Part shown: piece after piece, positions 5,599-6,963 of the stretch
Layout of the letters: each line of letters starts with the position of its first letter
Position numbering within the stretch: the stretch's first letter is position 1
Source of the DNA: Acidobacteriota bacterium
GTDB lineage: Bacteria; Acidobacteriota; Polarisedimenticolia; QHYA01
Length of the DNA stretch: 6,963 bases
Direction of reading: 5' to 3'
Assembly: GCA_003223995.1 (NCBI GenBank)
Contig: QHYA01000209.1
Span: forward strand, 1 to 6,963
Notes under the pieces: model-generated
Databases searched by the model: none
What the model was told of the DNA's origin: nothing
Seen by the model: only the letters and a program-made list of their open reading frames with translations
Position numbers and translations under genes: made by a program

Positions 5599-6797
5599 CC
5601 GTGGACGAGGCGCTCGATCGGGTGCTCGCAGCCGCCGAGCCGCTCGCGGTGGAGGAGGTCCCTTTCCGGGAAGCGCTAGGCCGGGCGCTCTGCCGCGACA
5701 TCGTCGCGGGGGAGGACCTGCCCCCATTCGATCGCTCGGCAATGGACGGCTACGCGGTGAGGGTCGCCGACGGCACGGCGGGGGCGGTGCTCGAGGTCGT
5801 GGGGGAGGTCCCCGCTGGCCGTCCTGGCAACGTCCCTGTCGGATCCGGCCAGGCGGTCCGGATCATGACGGGGGCGCCGATTCCCCCCGGCGCCGATGCT
5901 GTCCAGATGGTGGAATTGACCGAGGCGCTCGACGGGGGGCGGAGAGTCAGGCTCGTCAGGCCTGTTGCCGAGGGTGAGAACATCCGACGTCGCGGCGAGG
6001 ACCTGCGGCAGGGAACAGTGGTCCTGTGCGCGGGATCGCCGATCCGCTCCACCGAGACCGCCCTGCTCGCAAGCCTGGGGATCGTGCATGTCCCCGTGCG
6101 CCGTGCGCCTCGAGTGGCCTTGCTGTCGACAGGCGACGAGATCGTCGAGCCGGAGCGTTCGCCGCTTTCGCACCAGATACGCAACAGCAACGCCTACGCC
6201 ATCGAGACGATCCTGCGCGATCTCGGCCTGCCAAGCGAGTACCTCGGCATAGCCGCGGACAGCCGCGAGGCCCTGGCCGGCTCGATCCGTAGGGGGCTCC
6301 GCTCCGACATGCTCTGTCTCACTGGCGGCGTCTCGGTGGGAGGGTACGATCTGGTCGCCGAGGCGTTGAGAGGAGAAGGGGTCGAGATCATCTTCCATCG
6401 CGTCGCTGTGAAGCCGGGAAAGCCGCTGCTTGTCGGCCGGCGGGAGCGGACGCTGGTCTTCGGCCTTCCGGGCAACCCGCTATCATCGGTATGCGATTTC
6501 GCCCTGTTCGCCGTGCCGGCTTTGAGGAAGATGCTCGGCTGGGCTGATCCGCGCCATCAGGAGGTCGCCGGAATCCTGGAAGGAGAGGTCCGGCAGAAAC
6601 CGGGGCGCGAGTGGTACTGCCTCGCACGGGCTGTCTGGCGCGACGGTGCCTACCGCGTCGAACCGGTGCCCTCGATGGGCTCCGCCGACATCGTCGCCGC
6701 CTGCAAGGCCAACTGCTTCGCCGTGGTTCCGGCCGAGACCGCCTTGCTGCCCGCGGGTTCATCCGTCAGGCTGCTGCTCTGGGGGAAGGGGTTCTGA
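5592..6797 (+). CDS. moeA: Molybdopterin molybdenumtransferase MoeA
   Basis: MoeA inserts molybdate into adenylylated molybdopterin, the last common step of molybdenum cofactor synthesis, in the cytosol. The 401 residues are typical. Motifs in order: LPPFDRSAMDGYAVR around 43-57, GEVPAGRP and AVRIMTGAPIPPGADAVQMVE in the N-terminal domains, IRRRGEDL, then the MoaB/MogA-like domain with STGDE (179-183), TGGVSVGGYD (244-253), VKPGKPLL (K274-P278) and GLPGNPLSS (PGNP 293-296), and a C-terminal beta domain. The residue after TGGVSVG is Gly (G251), where most homologues have Asp or Glu; the following D253 is kept. TTG 5592 gives MLTVDEALDRVLAAAEPL, the normal family start, with a strong ribosome binding site. 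The open frame extends upstream to 5223, but that part is prmC read in the wrong frame. The link to prfA/prmC looks positional (shared transcript) rather than functional. Confidence 0.96.
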   Translation: MLTVDEALDRVLAAAEPLAVEEVPFREALGRALCRDIVAGEDLPPFDRSAMDGYAVRVADGTAGAVLEVVGEVPAGRPGNVPVGSGQAVRIMTGAPIPPGADAVQMVELTEALDGGRRVRLVRPVAEGENIRRRGEDLRQGTVVLCAGSPIRSTETALLASLGIVHVPVRRAPRVALLSTGDEIVEPERSPLSHQIRNSNAYAIETILRDLGLPSEYLGIAADSREALAGSIRRGLRSDMLCLTGGVSVGGYDLVAEALRGEGVEIIFHRVAVKPGKPLLVGRRERTLVFGLPGNPLSSVCDFALFAVPALRKMLGWADPRHQEVAGILEGEVRQKPGREWYCLARAVWRDGAYRVEPVPSMGSADIVAACKANCFAVVPAETALLPAGSSVRLLLWGKGF

Positions 6798-6963
6798 GTG
6801 CCCCATTTCACGACCTTCGCCTGAAAGCACTCCTTACTCCCTGGTCTCGTTGGACGATATGTCGGAGACACAGCAGGAGGACGATCGGAGGATCTCGACG
6901 CACGTGCCAAGGCAGTCCGAGCAGATTCTGTGCTGACCTTCAGCAAGAACAACGGTGCGCCCG
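6798..6963. other. Sequence after moeA with no defensible gene
   Basis: These 166 bases reach the window edge. GC content is lower than in the genes. A 25-codon frame starts at ATG 6859 (MSETQQEDDRRISTHVP...) and stops at 6936 with G/C-rich third positions, but it has no convincing ribosome binding site and no family I recognise. Another frame is open from 6825 to the edge; its GTG at 6930 could begin a gene (MLTFSKNNGAP...). A stem GTCTC/GAGAC (6844-6848 with 6865-6869) is not followed by T residues, so I do not call a terminator. Confidence 0.3.

Noticed and set aside
6844..6869. Stem GTCTC/GAGAC with inner GAC/GTC after moeA as an intrinsic terminator
   Set aside because: The stem is short and interrupted, and the following bases (ACAGCAGGAGG) have no T-run.
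6650..6952. A 100-codon minus-strand frame at the right end
   Set aside because: Half of it is antisense to the moeA 3' end, and no ribosome binding site or family motif was seen.

Overview
This is a GC-rich bacterial stretch in which every supportable gene lies on the + strand. The order is lon (3' end only), engB, rho, rpmE, a DUF1385/YqhQ-like membrane protein, prfA, a damaged prmC and moeA. It is mostly conserved information-processing machinery, and I see no phage, insertion sequence, CRISPR array or defence system. The lon-engB pair and the rho-rpmE-DUF1385-prfA-prmC run are orders I know from several phyla (Bacillota, delta-type Proteobacteria, Acidobacteriota and relatives). The high GC, strong G/C preference at third codon positions and frequent GTG/TTG starts suggest a GC-rich, soil- or metagenome-type bacterium. 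The phylum cannot be fixed from this window.

Layout: positions 1-225 are the C-terminal end of the Lon protease. After a 70-base gap comes engB (TTG start), a ribosome-assembly GTPase, and 7 bases later rho, the transcription termination factor. The 187-base gap after rho is the only sizeable one between genes. It contains a good sigma-70-like promoter (TTGCCC, 16-base spacer, TAAAAT), a 10-base direct repeat spaced 50 bases apart, and a hairpin in the presumed leader of rpmE. From that promoter a second closely packed unit seems to run: rpmE (ribosomal protein L31, zinc type), the DUF1385 membrane protein, prfA (release factor RF1), prmC (the methyltransferase that modifies the GGQ glutamine of RF1/RF2) and moeA (molybdopterin molybdenumtransferase). 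The last 166 bases hold no gene I can defend.

The one real anomaly is prmC. It has no standard start codon where the family begins; a CTG sits there. Just after the NPPY catalytic motif the reading frame is lost. The family's C-terminal end is still recognisable in another frame and finishes at 5598, overlapping the moeA start. About 40-50 residues of the methyltransferase core, including the usual GG...LLLEIG strand, are absent between the two parts. This is either a decayed prmC next to an intact prfA, or an assembly/sequencing error. It is the observation most worth checking. I found no convincing new biological system; the uncharacterised DUF1385 protein in a translation operon is the only gene whose function is open.
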